Counted from the first letter of the stretch, positions 16,902 to 26,591 are shown. The stretch is DNA of 64,000 bases from Bradyrhizobium sp. LHD-71 (GCF_031157255.1 NZ_JAVIFX010000011.1:124001-188000); one strand, 5' to 3'. A program made the numbers and translations. The notes: generated by a model from the letters alone, not told the origin.

Positions 16902-17753
16902 ATGGCAAGAGTTCCCGTCGCAGAGAACCCGATCGATGCCCGGCCATGGACCTTTTATGCGCTGGGTTTCCTTTTCACGCTCTACCTGCTGTTCCTCTAC
17001 GGTCCCATGCTCGTGATCTACGCTCTGTCGTTTCAGGGGGCCAACGGCGGAGTGACGTTTCCGATTGTGGAGCCATCGCTTGAATGGTTCCGCGATGTGT
17101 GGCGGCCGGGCCAGATGGCCAACATACCGGCGGCGTTCTGGAGATCGGTGACGCTGGCCGGCGTCGTCAGCCTCGTGACGGTCGTGATTTCGGTGGCCGC
17201 AGGGCTGGCTTATCGGCGCCCGTTTCCGGGGGCGGCAATCGTCTTCTACTTGGCCGTATCGAGCCTTGTCATGCCAAGCCTGTTGGTTGGGTTCGGGATC
17301 GGGCTCGGCTTCCAGTTCTTCGGCCTGCAGCCGGATCTCTTCACCTCGGCGCTGGGCGCCCAGCTGACCTGGACGCTGCCATTCGGGCTTCTGACGATGT
17401 TCGCCGTCATCAACCGTTTCAACCGGTCATGGGAGGAGGCTGCGACCGACCTTGGCGCGAGTCCGCTGCAGCGGTTGCGTTACGTCACGCTGCCGATCCT
17501 GCTGCCCGGCATTCTCGGCGTGGCACTGAGCGCCTTCACGCTCTCTTATGACGAATACGCGCGCACGACGCTGACAATTGGTGCTCGGAACACGCTGCCG
17601 CTTGAGATCTATGCCCTGATCTCGAGCCAGACGACGCCGATGCTGTTTGCGCTCGGCACGCTCACCACTGCCGTGTCGTTCCTCCTGATCGCCGTCGCAC
17701 TTTTCGTCGTGCTGAGAATGCAGCGTCGGCGGGAGTGGACATCACGGATCTGA
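16902..17753 (+). CDS. ABC transporter permease, PotC-like
   Basis: A 283-residue inner-membrane permease with six predicted helices, the first near residues 18-40. The EAA loop is EEAATDLGASPLQRLRYVTLP, close to the C-terminal third as in PotC. It starts 3 bp after the PotB-like stop and is followed 21 bp later by the ATPase gene, so translation is probably coupled. Together with the PotB-like protein it forms the membrane part of the importer. Confidence 0.9.
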   Translation: MARVPVAENPIDARPWTFYALGFLFTLYLLFLYGPMLVIYALSFQGANGGVTFPIVEPSLEWFRDVWRPGQMANIPAAFWRSVTLAGVVSLVTVVISVAAGLAYRRPFPGAAIVFYLAVSSLVMPSLLVGFGIGLGFQFFGLQPDLFTSALGAQLTWTLPFGLLTMFAVINRFNRSWEEAATDLGASPLQRLRYVTLPILLPGILGVALSAFTLSYDEYARTTLTIGARNTLPLEIYALISSQTTPMLFALGTLTTAVSFLLIAVALFVVLRMQRRREWTSRI

Positions 17754-17774
17754 TCCGAACCGCCTGGAGGCCGC

Positions 17775-18761
17775 ATGGACCCGCGCTTCGATGTCGAACT
17801 TGTCGCCGTCACCAAACGCTACGGCGCGACAGTCGCGGTCGATTCAATCTCGCTGCGGGTGCCGAAAGCCGGCTACTGCTGTTTGCTGGGTCCCAGCGGC
17901 TGCGGCAAGACCTCGACGCTGCGCATGATCGCGGGGCATGAAGGCATCACCGAGGGGGATCTGCTGATCGATGGCCGCAACGTGACCGACCTGCCGCCGC
18001 GCGCCCGTGGCACGGCGATGATGTTTCAGAACTACGCGTTGTTCCCGCATCTCGACTGCCTCGACAACGTCGCCTTCGGCCTTCGAATGCGCGGAGTTGG
18101 AAAGGCGGAGCGGCATCGCCGTGCCCACACCTTCCTCGAACTCGTGGATATGGGCGGCTATGCGAAGCGACTGCCCGCGCAGCTCTCGGGCGGTCAGCAG
18201 CAACGCATCGCGCTTGCGCGGGCGCTCATCATGCAACCGCGAGTGCTGCTGCTCGATGAGCCGCTGTCGGCGCTGGACCCGTTCCTGCGCGTACGGATGC
18301 GGGAGGAGTTGAAGCGCTTGCAGCGTGAACTCAAGATCACGTTCATTCACGTCACCCACGCTCAGGACGAGGCAATGGCGCTTGCGGATGTGATGGTGGT
18401 GATGGACGGCGGCGAGATCCGGCAGGTGGGGCCCCCGGCGGAGGTGTTCGAGCGACCCGTGAGCGCTTTTGTCGCGCGTTTCATCGGCGGACACAACGTT
18501 CTGCCATGGCAGGGCAACATGATCGCAGTGCGCTCCGACCACTGCACGCTCGATCGGTCGGGCAGGGGGCCAAGCTTGAAGGCACGCGTTTCCAATGTCG
18601 AATACCAGGGGCCGACTGTTCGCGTGGCCCTCCTGACTAGCGACGGCCTTGAGGCCGCGGTCCTTCTCAGCGATCATGTGTTCAAGGAAAGCCTGGTGTC
18701 GACGGGAGACGAGGTTACCTTCTCCTGGCCCGAAGCCAGTGCGCACCGCCTGGCCGCCTAA
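17775..18761 (+). CDS. ABC transporter ATPase, PotA-like
   Basis: A 328-residue ATP-binding subunit. Walker A GPSGCGKTS (about residues 38-46), Q-loop FQNYALFPH, signature LSGGQQQR, Walker B VLLLDEPLSALD and the switch His in HVTHAQDEA are all intact. A C-terminal regulatory domain of about 90 residues follows (TOBE type), as is normal for PotA/MalK-like ATPases. It energises the importer encoded by the two preceding genes and is 15 bp upstream of the amidase gene. Confidence 0.95.
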   Translation: MDPRFDVELVAVTKRYGATVAVDSISLRVPKAGYCCLLGPSGCGKTSTLRMIAGHEGITEGDLLIDGRNVTDLPPRARGTAMMFQNYALFPHLDCLDNVAFGLRMRGVGKAERHRRAHTFLELVDMGGYAKRLPAQLSGGQQQRIALARALIMQPRVLLLDEPLSALDPFLRVRMREELKRLQRELKITFIHVTHAQDEAMALADVMVVMDGGEIRQVGPPAEVFERPVSAFVARFIGGHNVLPWQGNMIAVRSDHCTLDRSGRGPSLKARVSNVEYQGPTVRVALLTSDGLEAAVLLSDHVFKESLVSTGDEVTFSWPEASAHRLAA

Positions 18762-18776
18762 CCGAGAAAGAACGCG

Positions 18777-20411
18777 ATGGCAGATACCGCGCTTCACGAC
18801 CTGACCCTCGCCGAGGCCGCTCCCTTGGTCCGGGCGCGCAAGCTGTCGCCCGTGGAATACGCAAACGCGCTGCTGTCGCGCACCGACGCCCTCGAGCCGC
18901 AGCTCAACGCCTACATCACCCGCACCTCGGAGGCGGCGATCGAGGCAGCGCGCGCTGCCGAAGCGGAGATTGCGCGGGGCAATTGGCGCGGGCCACTGCA
19001 CGGCATCCCCTTCGCCGTGAAGGACATCTACGACACGGCCGGCGTTCTGACCTCGGGACATTCACGCACGTGCATCGATCGCGTGCCGGACAAGGATGCG
19101 ACCGCGGTGGCCAGGCTGCGGGCCGCCGGTGCCGTGCTGATGGGCAAGCTTGCGACCCATGAGTTTGCCCATGGCGGTCCATCGTTCGATCTGCCCTGGC
19201 CGCCCGCCCGTAATCCCTGGAACACCGCGCACTTCACGGGCGGCTCCTCGTCCGGCTCGGGAGCGGCGATCGCCGCGGGCCTCGTGCCTGTGAGTCTTGG
19301 ATCAGACACCGGCGGCTCGATCCGTGGTCCGGCCGGGCTATGCGGCATCGCCGGGCTGAAGCCGACCTATGGCCTGGTCAGCCGCGCCGGCGTGCTGCCC
19401 AATTCATATTCGTATGACCATTGCGGGCCGATGGCGCGGACCAGCGAGGACTGTGCGCTGATCCTCAACGCAATTGCGGGCAATGATCCCGCCGATCCCG
19501 CCTCGGCAAAGGGGCAGGCGAGGGACTTCACCGCTGGTATCGACCTCGGAGTCAAAGGTCTGCGCATCGGTGTGGTTCGTCATTTCTGGGAGAGGGACCT
19601 GACGGTTCACGCGGAGGTGCCGGCCGCAATGGCGGCGGCAATCTCGACCTTCCGCGAGATGGGCGCCATCGTCGAGGATGTCGCGCTACGACCTCTGCAA
19701 TCCTATTCCGACGTGAAGATCGTCACGGCCGAGAGCGAACTGTTCTCGCTGCATCTGCCGGAACTCATTGCTCGGCCGGAGCAGTTCGGACAGGATTTCA
19801 GGGCGCGCAGTCTCGCTGCTTGCCTGTTCACCGCCGAAGACTATGTGCGCGCGAGCCGCGAACGGCGGGCCATACTGGCCGAGATGCACCCGCTCTATCG
19901 CCGCTATGACCTGTTTCTGACCGCCAACACTTCGGCGGCTCCGCGCCTGGACCGCCACGACACGCTCTCGTTCTGGACGCGGCCGAACCTGACCTCGCCA
20001 TTCAACTGCACCGGCGGGCCGGCGCTTGCCATTCTCTGTGGCTTCACCAACGAAGGCTTGCCGCTGTCCATGCAGATCGCAGGCCGGCCGTTCGACGATG
20101 CGCGCGTTCTGCGAGCGGGTCATGCTTTCGAACGCGCCACGGGCTTCTACAGGCGCCGTCCATCGCTCGTGCCAGGCACAAGGCCCGGCGCGGTCGATCC
20201 CAAGCCCTGGTCGCCCGACACGTCATCGGTCGAGCCGGCCGTTCGGGTGTTGGCGGAGAACGCCGCCCGCCATGCCGGCCTCCGGCTTTCAGATCCTGTG
20301 CTGGAGGAACTCGTCGCTGTTGCTCCGTCGGCTCTGGCCTTGGCGCGACGCCTGAGACGGGATCATCCGCGCGAGGCGGAAGTCGCGTCGATTTTTGACC
20401 CGGCGGATTGA
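18777..20411 (+). CDS. Amidase signature family hydrolase
   Basis: A 544-residue amidase-signature enzyme. The catalytic triad is seen as Lys82 (PFAVKDIYD), the cis-Ser in GGSSSGSG (residues 155-162), and the nucleophile Ser181 in SDTGGSIRGPAG. The family hydrolyses C-N bonds of amides, ureido compounds or carbamates. The extra C-terminal segment of roughly 70 residues is longer than in the typical 470-residue members. As the last gene of the importer/RutA-like operon, it plausibly takes over the ring-opened product, a job RutB (a different fold) does in the E. coli uracil pathway. Exact substrate unknown. Confidence 0.9.
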   Translation: MADTALHDLTLAEAAPLVRARKLSPVEYANALLSRTDALEPQLNAYITRTSEAAIEAARAAEAEIARGNWRGPLHGIPFAVKDIYDTAGVLTSGHSRTCIDRVPDKDATAVARLRAAGAVLMGKLATHEFAHGGPSFDLPWPPARNPWNTAHFTGGSSSGSGAAIAAGLVPVSLGSDTGGSIRGPAGLCGIAGLKPTYGLVSRAGVLPNSYSYDHCGPMARTSEDCALILNAIAGNDPADPASAKGQARDFTAGIDLGVKGLRIGVVRHFWERDLTVHAEVPAAMAAAISTFREMGAIVEDVALRPLQSYSDVKIVTAESELFSLHLPELIARPEQFGQDFRARSLAACLFTAEDYVRASRERRAILAEMHPLYRRYDLFLTANTSAAPRLDRHDTLSFWTRPNLTSPFNCTGGPALAILCGFTNEGLPLSMQIAGRPFDDARVLRAGHAFERATGFYRRRPSLVPGTRPGAVDPKPWSPDTSSVEPAVRVLAENAARHAGLRLSDPVLEELVAVAPSALALARRLRRDHPREAEVASIFDPAD

Positions 20412-20455
20412 TATCCGGTTGTTTGGACTTTCTGCCGCCAGCAGCGGATGTCACG

Positions 20456-22174
20456 TCAGCTCGCGTGGTGTTGGATGCCATTCATCCAGGTCTCGCTGAC
20501 CTTAATTTTGCTGATTTTTGCATGAGGGTCGGTCGGATCTTGTTCGAGCAGGGTAACGTCCGCAAGCTTGCCTGCCTTGAGCGTGCCTATCTGACTGTCC
20601 ATATGGCACTGCCACGCGGCATCGATTGTTATTGCGCGAAGCGCTGCGTGGACGGGAATGCGCTCATCGGGAAAGAACACTTCTCCGCCTTCGTTCATCA
20701 CCCGCGTCACGGCGTCCTCGACATAGCGCAGCGGCTCGATCGGTGTCACATTCCAGTCCGAATGAAGCGAGATCTTCAGGCCTGCCGCGAGAGCCGACGC
20801 GCAAGGATCGTAGAAGCGTGCCCGATCCGGTCCCAGCAGCCGGTCTTGGAAGGCCTTACCCCACCAGCGCACGTGACCGATCAGGAACGAGGGCGATAGG
20901 CCCAACTGCCTCATGCGGATCATTTGCTCGGGATGAAGAACGCTGCAATGCTCGATACGGTGGCGAAGTTCGCTCGCCGGTGCCCCACCTAGAACGGCCT
21001 CATAGGCATCGAGGACCATATCGATCGCCGCGTCGCCGTTGGCATGGATGCCTACCTGCCACCCACGATGATGAGCCTTGCGGATCACTTCGGTGACGTG
21101 CTCAAGGCTATAGTTCAAAGCGCCGCGCGCGGTCGTGCCGAGATAGTTTTCGCGCTGATAGCCGGTTTGCGCCTGGTTTGATCCATCGGCCCACGCCTTG
21201 ATGCCATTGACCCGGAAAAGGTCGTTTCCGCGCCCCGGCTTGATGCCTTCCTTCTCCCAACCGTCGAACTCGGTCGAGACCAGCATGCCACGATAACGAA
21301 CAGGCGCATTGCCATCGGCAAATATGGCATCGAGCAGTTTGAGGTCCTGCGTGCCGGCCATGATACCTATGCCGCAGTCATGCAGCATTGTGCACCCGAC
21401 CGAGCTGGCATGCTTGAGCAGACGACGCACACGCTCAATCATTTCGGCTCCGGTCGGGGCGGGCATGACGTGGATAAAGGCCTGCTGCGCAGCCATTTCT
21501 TCGATACGCCCCGTAAAGGCTCCATTTTGCCGGACGAACCGTGCTCCGGAAGGATCAGGCGTGTCGATTGTTATGCCGGCTGCTTTGAATGCCTGGCTGT
21601 TTGCATAGGCGATGTGACCGTTGCTTTCTTGCATGAAAAATGGATTGCTCGGAGCGAGGGTATCGAGGTCGGCAAGCGTCGGTACGCGGGCGTCTTTCGT
21701 GATGCTCGCATCGAACTGCTGCGCGCGAACCCATTCGCCTTGCCTGGCCTGTGCCACACCTTGCTGCAATTTTGCCCAGACGGCCGCAAAATCCGGGTTT
21801 GTGATTGGGCTTACATTGATCCAGTCTTCAAAAGCCGCGAATGCGAAATGCATGTGGGGATCAATCAGCCCCGGCATCAAGGTCCGCCCCTGAAGATCGA
21901 TCACGCGTGTATTGGTACCGCTGAGAGCCTGCACATCGTGCAGCGTGCCGACGGCAGCGATGCGGTTGCCGCGTACGGCGAGAGCCTCGGCTCGCGGCAT
22001 TTCGCTGTCCATCGTCAGAATCGCTCCGCCCTTGAAAAGGGTGTCAGCCGGATCGGACGAGGAAGCCTGCCGCGCCGATGCGCATGCCGGGGAAACGACT
22101 GCCGAGGTCACGGCAGCGCCCGCAAACCGCAGGAAATTGCGCCGTGATGCTGCAGATCGAAGAAACGAAACCAT
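20456..22174 (-). CDS. Metal-dependent amidohydrolase, YtcJ-like
   Basis: A 572-residue amidohydrolase 3 family protein. A twin-arginine-type signal (SRRNFLRFAGAAVTS) is at the N-terminus, so it is probably exported. Metal-binding residues are seen in GLIDPHMHF, HANGDAAID and HRIEHCS. The ATG at 22174 gives a compact signal peptide; an ATG at 22198 is also in frame. No clear Shine-Dalgarno supports either. It is convergent with the amidase gene (44 bp). The family includes enzymes acting on cyclic amides and N-acyl compounds; the substrate cannot be predicted. Confidence 0.85.
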   Translation of the reverse strand: MVSFLRSAASRRNFLRFAGAAVTSAVVSPACASARQASSSDPADTLFKGGAILTMDSEMPRAEALAVRGNRIAAVGTLHDVQALSGTNTRVIDLQGRTLMPGLIDPHMHFAFAAFEDWINVSPITNPDFAAVWAKLQQGVAQARQGEWVRAQQFDASITKDARVPTLADLDTLAPSNPFFMQESNGHIAYANSQAFKAAGITIDTPDPSGARFVRQNGAFTGRIEEMAAQQAFIHVMPAPTGAEMIERVRRLLKHASSVGCTMLHDCGIGIMAGTQDLKLLDAIFADGNAPVRYRGMLVSTEFDGWEKEGIKPGRGNDLFRVNGIKAWADGSNQAQTGYQRENYLGTTARGALNYSLEHVTEVIRKAHHRGWQVGIHANGDAAIDMVLDAYEAVLGGAPASELRHRIEHCSVLHPEQMIRMRQLGLSPSFLIGHVRWWGKAFQDRLLGPDRARFYDPCASALAAGLKISLHSDWNVTPIEPLRYVEDAVTRVMNEGGEVFFPDERIPVHAALRAITIDAAWQCHMDSQIGTLKAGKLADVTLLEQDPTDPHAKISKIKVSETWMNGIQHHAS

Positions 22175-22692
22175 GCACGGATTACAGGCCAAGCACATCT
22201 TCTTCTACTACCTTCTGCTCGGGGAGAGTCTGGCTCGATCCGTAATCGTCTGTGATCGTTAGGGCTGGCGCGGCATAGAGACGACGAGGTGGCAAGATCT
22301 GTGTGGCAAGATCTGTCTCGTCGCTCTCTGGTCTGGTCGCTTTCGGACAATCTCTAGCTTAGGTCTGCCCGGCTATTTGCCCCATGGGGATCGGGCGCTG
22401 AATACCCACCCATTCACAGAGCCGGATGGAGGCGTCCGGAGATCATGATCTTCCTTTCATATGCAAACGACGGGGCCGCGGCATCGTGCGATTTGTGGAG
22501 GTTCTTCGCTATCAGCCGAGACCCTGAATCGCGCCGGGACAAACCCTAAGCGCCACCCATCAACAGTGGTGGAGCGGAGTCCGGCGCTAGAACCGAACGC
22601 GCCTTCTTCTTCTTCTTCTTCTGGGAAGTCACTTAAGCGAAAGCGGCATTTTTGATCCTGCGAATTGATGAACTATGCAGGATCGATAGTGG
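22175..22692. other. Intergenic region between amidohydrolase and MocR genes
   Basis: This 518 bp stretch lies upstream of the minus-strand amidohydrolase and downstream of the MocR-type gene. It holds a tandem 14-bp repeat (22289-22316) and a six-copy CTT microsatellite (22603-22620). No gene is supported: a plus-strand frame at 22461-22655 is Ser-rich only because of the CTT run. Confidence 0.5.
22289..22316. repeat. Tandem 14 bp direct repeat
   Basis: GTGGCAAGATCTGT occurs twice head to tail with no gap (22289-22302, 22303-22316). Each copy contains the palindrome AGATCT. It lies about 115-140 bp upstream of the amidohydrolase start on the minus strand and may be an operator. Confidence 0.5.
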
Positions 22693-24189
22693 CTATCGGC
22701 GAGTGGTCGCCTCTTGGCGACCGCTCCGACGTCCTTTGGCGCGGCGCGCCAGTTCCTCATCGACGAAGCATTTGCGCAATCGCCGCAGTCCTTCGGCAAT
22801 CTGCGCTGTTTCGATCGCCCCATATCCCAGGATGACGCCCACCGGAGGCTTCCTGCCCCCGCTGAAGCTGGTAAATCTTTGAACGGCGACATCGAGATCG
22901 ACGGCCCGCGACACGATCGCGTCGATGTGATCAACGGACGACGTCCGCGCGTAGGCAGCGACATGCAGACCGGTGCTCGACGGTATGAGTTCCAGGTGAT
23001 TGGAAAAGTCCCGCTTGACGGTGTCAGTCAGGATCTCGTGCCGCTCGCGATATGCGCTGCTCATTCTGCGGATGTGGCGCGAAAACCCGCCGTTCTCGAT
23101 GAAGCTCGCCATCGCATTCTGCGCGATCGCCGGCGTATGCCAATCGCTGACAAACTTCGCCTTTTGCACGGCCACTTGCAGCGACGGCGGCACCACCACG
23201 AAGCCCAGACGCAGAGTCGGCAACATTGTCTTAGAAAAGCTGCCTACATAGACAACGCGTCCTGCAGCATCGAGCGTCTGCAGCGGCTCGAGCGGACGCC
23301 CGCCGAAGCGAAATTCGCTGTCGTAATCATCCTCGATGATGACTGCGTTATTGCGTTCAGCCCACGCCAGCAGTCCCCGCCTGCGCGTCAGACTCATGGC
23401 CACACCGAGAGGAAACTGGTGCGACGGCGTCACATAGACGGCCTTGGCTCTCTTGGGCAGTTTTTCCACGACGAGCCCTTCGCCGTCGACAGGTACGCCG
23501 GTCACGCGGGCTCCCACAGACTGGAACAGTTGTCTCGCATACCGATATCCCGGGTCCTCGACTGCAACAACGTCGCCCGGCTCGAGAAGTACGCGAGCCA
23601 CAATATCAAGCGCCTGCTGCGTACCACTTGTCACGATCAGGTCGTCCGGCGAGCCCAAGACGCGGCGCGAGATGCCGATGTGGCGAGCGATCGCTGTCCG
23701 CAGGTCCCGGTTTCCTGCTGGTGTCTCGTAGACGCCTGCGGTTTTCTCGCATTCACGCAGCGCCCCGGCGACAGCGCGCCGCCACGCCTTGTGCGGAAAC
23801 AGCGACGCGTCCGGAAGCGCGCACCTGAAGTTGAAGCGCACCGGACGGAAAAAAGCTTCCTCTGGGAGCGGTATTGTCTCCCAGAGTGTTCGTGGCTCTA
23901 TTGTGCGGGCGAGCGGTCGCTTTCCCTTCGTCGCGGGACGTCCGGTCTCGAATTCGCGGCTGACGAACGTTCCGGCGCCCACGCGAGATTTCGCAAATCC
24001 CTCCGCAAGAAGACGTTCGTACGCGATCGTGACCGTCGAGCGTGAGACCGCAAGCGCAGTCGCCAGCTCGCGCGTCGGAGACAGGCATTCTCCCGGCTGC
24101 AGTCGTCCGTCGAGAATCGCCTGCCTGATCTGACGATAGATCTCACCGCTGAGATCGCTCTTGCCGACAAGGCTGACGTGGAAAGTCAC
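22693..24189 (-). CDS. MocR-type transcriptional regulator (GntR HTH plus aminotransferase domain)
   Basis: A 498-residue regulator. An N-terminal GntR winged helix (residues about 10-75; SPTRELATALAVSRSTVTIAYERL) is fused to a fold-type I aminotransferase-like domain that binds PLP; the PLP lysine lies in FSKTMLPTLRLGF. The start is a GTG at 24189 with GGAGG (minus strand, 24199-24195) 5 nt upstream; a longer in-frame start at 24285 is unlikely. It is divergent from the DUF1127-LysE unit, and MocR proteins often control adjacent divergent genes (family knowledge). Its effector is not known. Confidence 0.93.
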   Translation of the reverse strand: MTFHVSLVGKSDLSGEIYRQIRQAILDGRLQPGECLSPTRELATALAVSRSTVTIAYERLLAEGFAKSRVGAGTFVSREFETGRPATKGKRPLARTIEPRTLWETIPLPEEAFFRPVRFNFRCALPDASLFPHKAWRRAVAGALRECEKTAGVYETPAGNRDLRTAIARHIGISRRVLGSPDDLIVTSGTQQALDIVARVLLEPGDVVAVEDPGYRYARQLFQSVGARVTGVPVDGEGLVVEKLPKRAKAVYVTPSHQFPLGVAMSLTRRRGLLAWAERNNAVIIEDDYDSEFRFGGRPLEPLQTLDAAGRVVYVGSFSKTMLPTLRLGFVVVPPSLQVAVQKAKFVSDWHTPAIAQNAMASFIENGGFSRHIRRMSSAYRERHEILTDTVKRDFSNHLELIPSSTGLHVAAYARTSSVDHIDAIVSRAVDLDVAVQRFTSFSGGRKPPVGVILGYGAIETAQIAEGLRRLRKCFVDEELARRAKGRRSGRQEATTRR

Positions 24190-24206
24190 GGTCGCCTCCG
24201 AAAAAT

Positions 24207-24233
24207 TGGACTGGTCGACTATACGTGGATTGG
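24207..24233. promoter_or_regulatory. Direct repeat upstream of the MocR gene
   Basis: TGGACTGG (24207-24214) and TGGATTGG (24226-24233) are 19 bp apart just upstream of the MocR start. MocR operators are often direct repeats of this sort. The remainder of 24190-24568 (379 bp) contains no gene I can support and should hold the promoter of the divergent DUF1127-LysE unit. Confidence 0.35.
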
Positions 24234-24568
24234 CTCTTCCATCATACCGCTGCCCCCACTTAGGCTCCGCTCTGCAGGCCAACAAGGTCTATGGCGGAAC
24301 CACAGGGCACATGCGGATCAGATGACATTCGCGCATCACGATCGCCTCGATCGATCTCGAGCCGAGGGTTGCCGCTGATTTCGCGATGACGCGTTCGCGG
24401 TGATCGATTGCGGCGTCCACAACGAGGTCGACCGACTGGGAGCACCCTGACGGCAGGGAGATTCATGGCGTCGCTCGGCAACGCCACGGTCCTGCATCGA
24501 AACCGCGGCTCATGTCTCACACGCCGGAGCACCGATCATAAAAGCAGTATGACGAAAGGGAAGGGCCC

Positions 24569-24868
24569 ATGGACCCCAAACGACGGGCGACCTCGATAAT
24601 CGGTCCGAGCGCGAGCAGCGACTTTAGAACTCCTCGGAACGTCGTTTCGCGAAGCAGTCCAGGAACAGGCGCTGCACCCGGCGGCCACGACGTCGTCAGA
24701 GTCCAGCGATCGTCCTGGGGGACGCGTTTCTTGAGTTGGTGCGTCTGGTGTTCAGACCGGTTTCGGCAACGAAAGGCCCTGTCGAAGCTCGATGATCGGT
24801 TGCTCAATGACATCGGCAAGACTCGGCAACAGGCAGATGCCGAGGCGGCGAAGCCATTCTGGAAATGA
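24569..24868 (+). CDS. DUF1127 domain protein
   Basis: A 99-residue protein whose last 33 residues fit DUF1127: RQRKALSKLDDRLLNDIGKT followed by RQQADAEAAKPFW. DUF1127 proteins are short, positively charged and widespread in alphaproteobacteria; some bind RNA or regulate phosphate and carbon metabolism. Here the domain is preceded by about 55 low-complexity residues. GGAAGG is 6 nt before the ATG at 24569. The stop overlaps the start of the LysE gene (ATGA). Confidence 0.72.
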   Translation: MDPKRRATSIIGPSASSDFRTPRNVVSRSSPGTGAAPGGHDVVRVQRSSWGTRFLSWCVWCSDRFRQRKALSKLDDRLLNDIGKTRQQADAEAAKPFWK

Positions 24869-25479
24869 CTCAGCTATTGGTCGACATGCTGCCCGCGGCA
24901 ATGCTCGGCCTCTTCGTCGCCATCCCGTTTGGTCCGATCTGTTTGATGTGCGTGCAGCGGACGCTCGCGTCCGGCATTTGGTTCGGAATTGCCAGCGGCT
25001 TCGGCGCTGCGGTCGCCCACGGACTATTCAGTTTTCTGGCCCAGACAAGCGCCGTTGTGCTGGCGCAAACGGCGGTCACTGTGCAGGCGCCGCTGCGCAT
25101 TGCGGGAGGGCTCGCTCTCATCGTCATAGGTCTCAGAACCTACCTGGTCCCCACTCGCACCACTCGCGTAGCAAGATCTCGAGACCTGTGCTCCGCCTTC
25201 TTGTCGATGTTGCTGATCGCGGCTGCGAATCCGATGACAAGTCTTCCGTATCTGGCCATTGTTGCTGTGCCGCAGGCCGAAAGGCAGCCGATCATGAGCT
25301 GTGGGCTCGCAGTGCCTATCGGGGTGATGCTTGGCAGTGCCTCCTGGTACCTGGCGCTTGCGTTGGCTGCGAACACGATGTTTCAGAACCTGGAGCATGC
25401 GATGCTGGATCGGCTCAACACTCTCGCAGCAATCCTTTTGATCGGATTGGGGGCCGCATTTTGCGTGCGCGTGGCTTGA
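24865..25479 (+). CDS. LysE family exporter
   Basis: A 204-residue inner-membrane protein with about six hydrophobic segments. The N-terminal motif IPFGPICLMCVQRTLASG is typical of the LysE/RhtB superfamily, which exports amino acids or other small metabolites. Its ATG overlaps the DUF1127 stop by 4 nt (ATGA), indicating translational coupling. The divergent MocR-type regulator and this exporter form a common arrangement; the substrate is unknown. Confidence 0.88.
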   Translation: MTQLLVDMLPAAMLGLFVAIPFGPICLMCVQRTLASGIWFGIASGFGAAVAHGLFSFLAQTSAVVLAQTAVTVQAPLRIAGGLALIVIGLRTYLVPTRTTRVARSRDLCSAFLSMLLIAAANPMTSLPYLAIVAVPQAERQPIMSCGLAVPIGVMLGSASWYLALALAANTMFQNLEHAMLDRLNTLAAILLIGLGAAFCVRVA

Positions 25480-25526
25480 GTCAGGTCGCTCGATCGAAGC
25501 GTCTGCTTTGAGCGCCGTTGCATTCG

Positions 25527-26591
25527 CTATTGGTTGCGGCTGATCATGAGAGGTTGGATGCGTTGGCCGAACTGCTCCATGCCGATCAGGAAATCGTCGA
25601 ACGTCAGCATGATGCCCTTGGTGCCCGGCACCGATGCCGCCTGATCGAGCATGCGGGCGACCGATGCGTATGAGCCGACCAGCGTTCCCATGTTGAAGTT
25701 GATCGCTCCCTCGGGAACGGTGATGGCCTTGGCCGTCGAGCCGTCCGCGGCATTCGGATCGGCCGCCGCCTGGCCGGACATCCAGGCGAGGGCGTCGAGG
25801 TCGGTGCCGGCCCGGAAGTGCTGCCACTTGGCCATGGCGGCCTCGTCCGTTTCATCGGCGATCACCATGAACAGAACGTAGGTGCCGACGTCCCGTCCGG
25901 TATGCGCGGCCGCCGACAGCATCTGCTTGTTGGTTGGCGCATAAGCGGTGGGCGTGTTGACGCCTGACCCGAGGGTGAAGTTGAAATCGCAGAACTCGGC
26001 ACCGAACTGCATGCCGCGCGCGCTCTGACCTGCAGCGACGATCTTGATGGGTTTCTGAGGACGTGGACTGAGTTGGCAATCATTCATCTGGAAATGTTTG
26101 CCCTTGAAGTCCGAGCGGCCGGTTTCCCAAAGCTCCCGCAAGATGCGCACATACTCTGTGCTGTGGTCGTAGCGACGTCCGAAGTGCGCCTCACCCGGCC
26201 ACAGGCCCATCTGCTCGTACTCGTCCTTCGCCCAGCCTGACACGATGTTGATGCCGGCCCGGCCGTTGGAAATCGAATCGATCGTGACCGCCATGCGCGC
26301 AACGATCGCCGGCGGAATGGTCAGTGCCGCGACTGAAGCATAGAGCCGGATCCGCGACGTGACCGCGGCAAGGCCGGCCATCAGCGTGAAGGATTCCAGC
26401 GCGTGGTCCCAGAACTCGCTCTTGCCGCCGAAGCCCCGCAGCTTGATCATCGAAAGCGCGAAGTCGAGGCCGTAGTGCTCAGCCTTCTGCACGATCTCGC
26501 GGTTGAGGGCGAACGTCGGCATGTACTGCGGCGACGTGGTGGAGATCAGCCAGCCGTTATTGGCGATGGGGATGAACACACCGATGTCCAT
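25527..26591 (-). CDS. rutA: Pyrimidine monooxygenase RutA
   Basis: A 354-residue flavin monooxygenase that opens uracil at the N3-C4 bond to give ureidoacrylate. Agreement with E. coli RutA is strong along the whole length, including [35 protein letters not shown] and [20 protein letters not shown]. The ATG at 26591 has AGGAG 6 nt upstream; the longer in-frame N-terminus from 26639 is rejected. It appears as a single gene: rutB, rutF and rutG are not in the window, so the rest of the pathway must be elsewhere. A sigma-54-type promoter lies about 45 bp upstream. Confidence 0.9.
   Translation of the reverse strand: MDIGVFIPIANNGWLISTTSPQYMPTFALNREIVQKAEHYGLDFALSMIKLRGFGGKSEFWDHALESFTLMAGLAAVTSRIRLYASVAALTIPPAIVARMAVTIDSISNGRAGINIVSGWAKDEYEQMGLWPGEAHFGRRYDHSTEYVRILRELWETGRSDFKGKHFQMNDCQLSPRPQKPIKIVAAGQSARGMQFGAEFCDFNFTLGSGVNTPTAYAPTNKQMLSAAAHTGRDVGTYVLFMVIADETDEAAMAKWQHFRAGTDLDALAWMSGQAAADPNAADGSTAKAITVPEGAINFNMGTLVGSYASVARMLDQAASVPGTKGIMLTFDDFLIGMEQFGQRIQPLMISRNQ

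Noticed and set aside
22461-22655. Plus-strand frame of 64 codons between amidohydrolase and MocR genes
   Set aside because: Its Ser-run comes from the CTT microsatellite and the rest has no coding character or ribosome-binding site.
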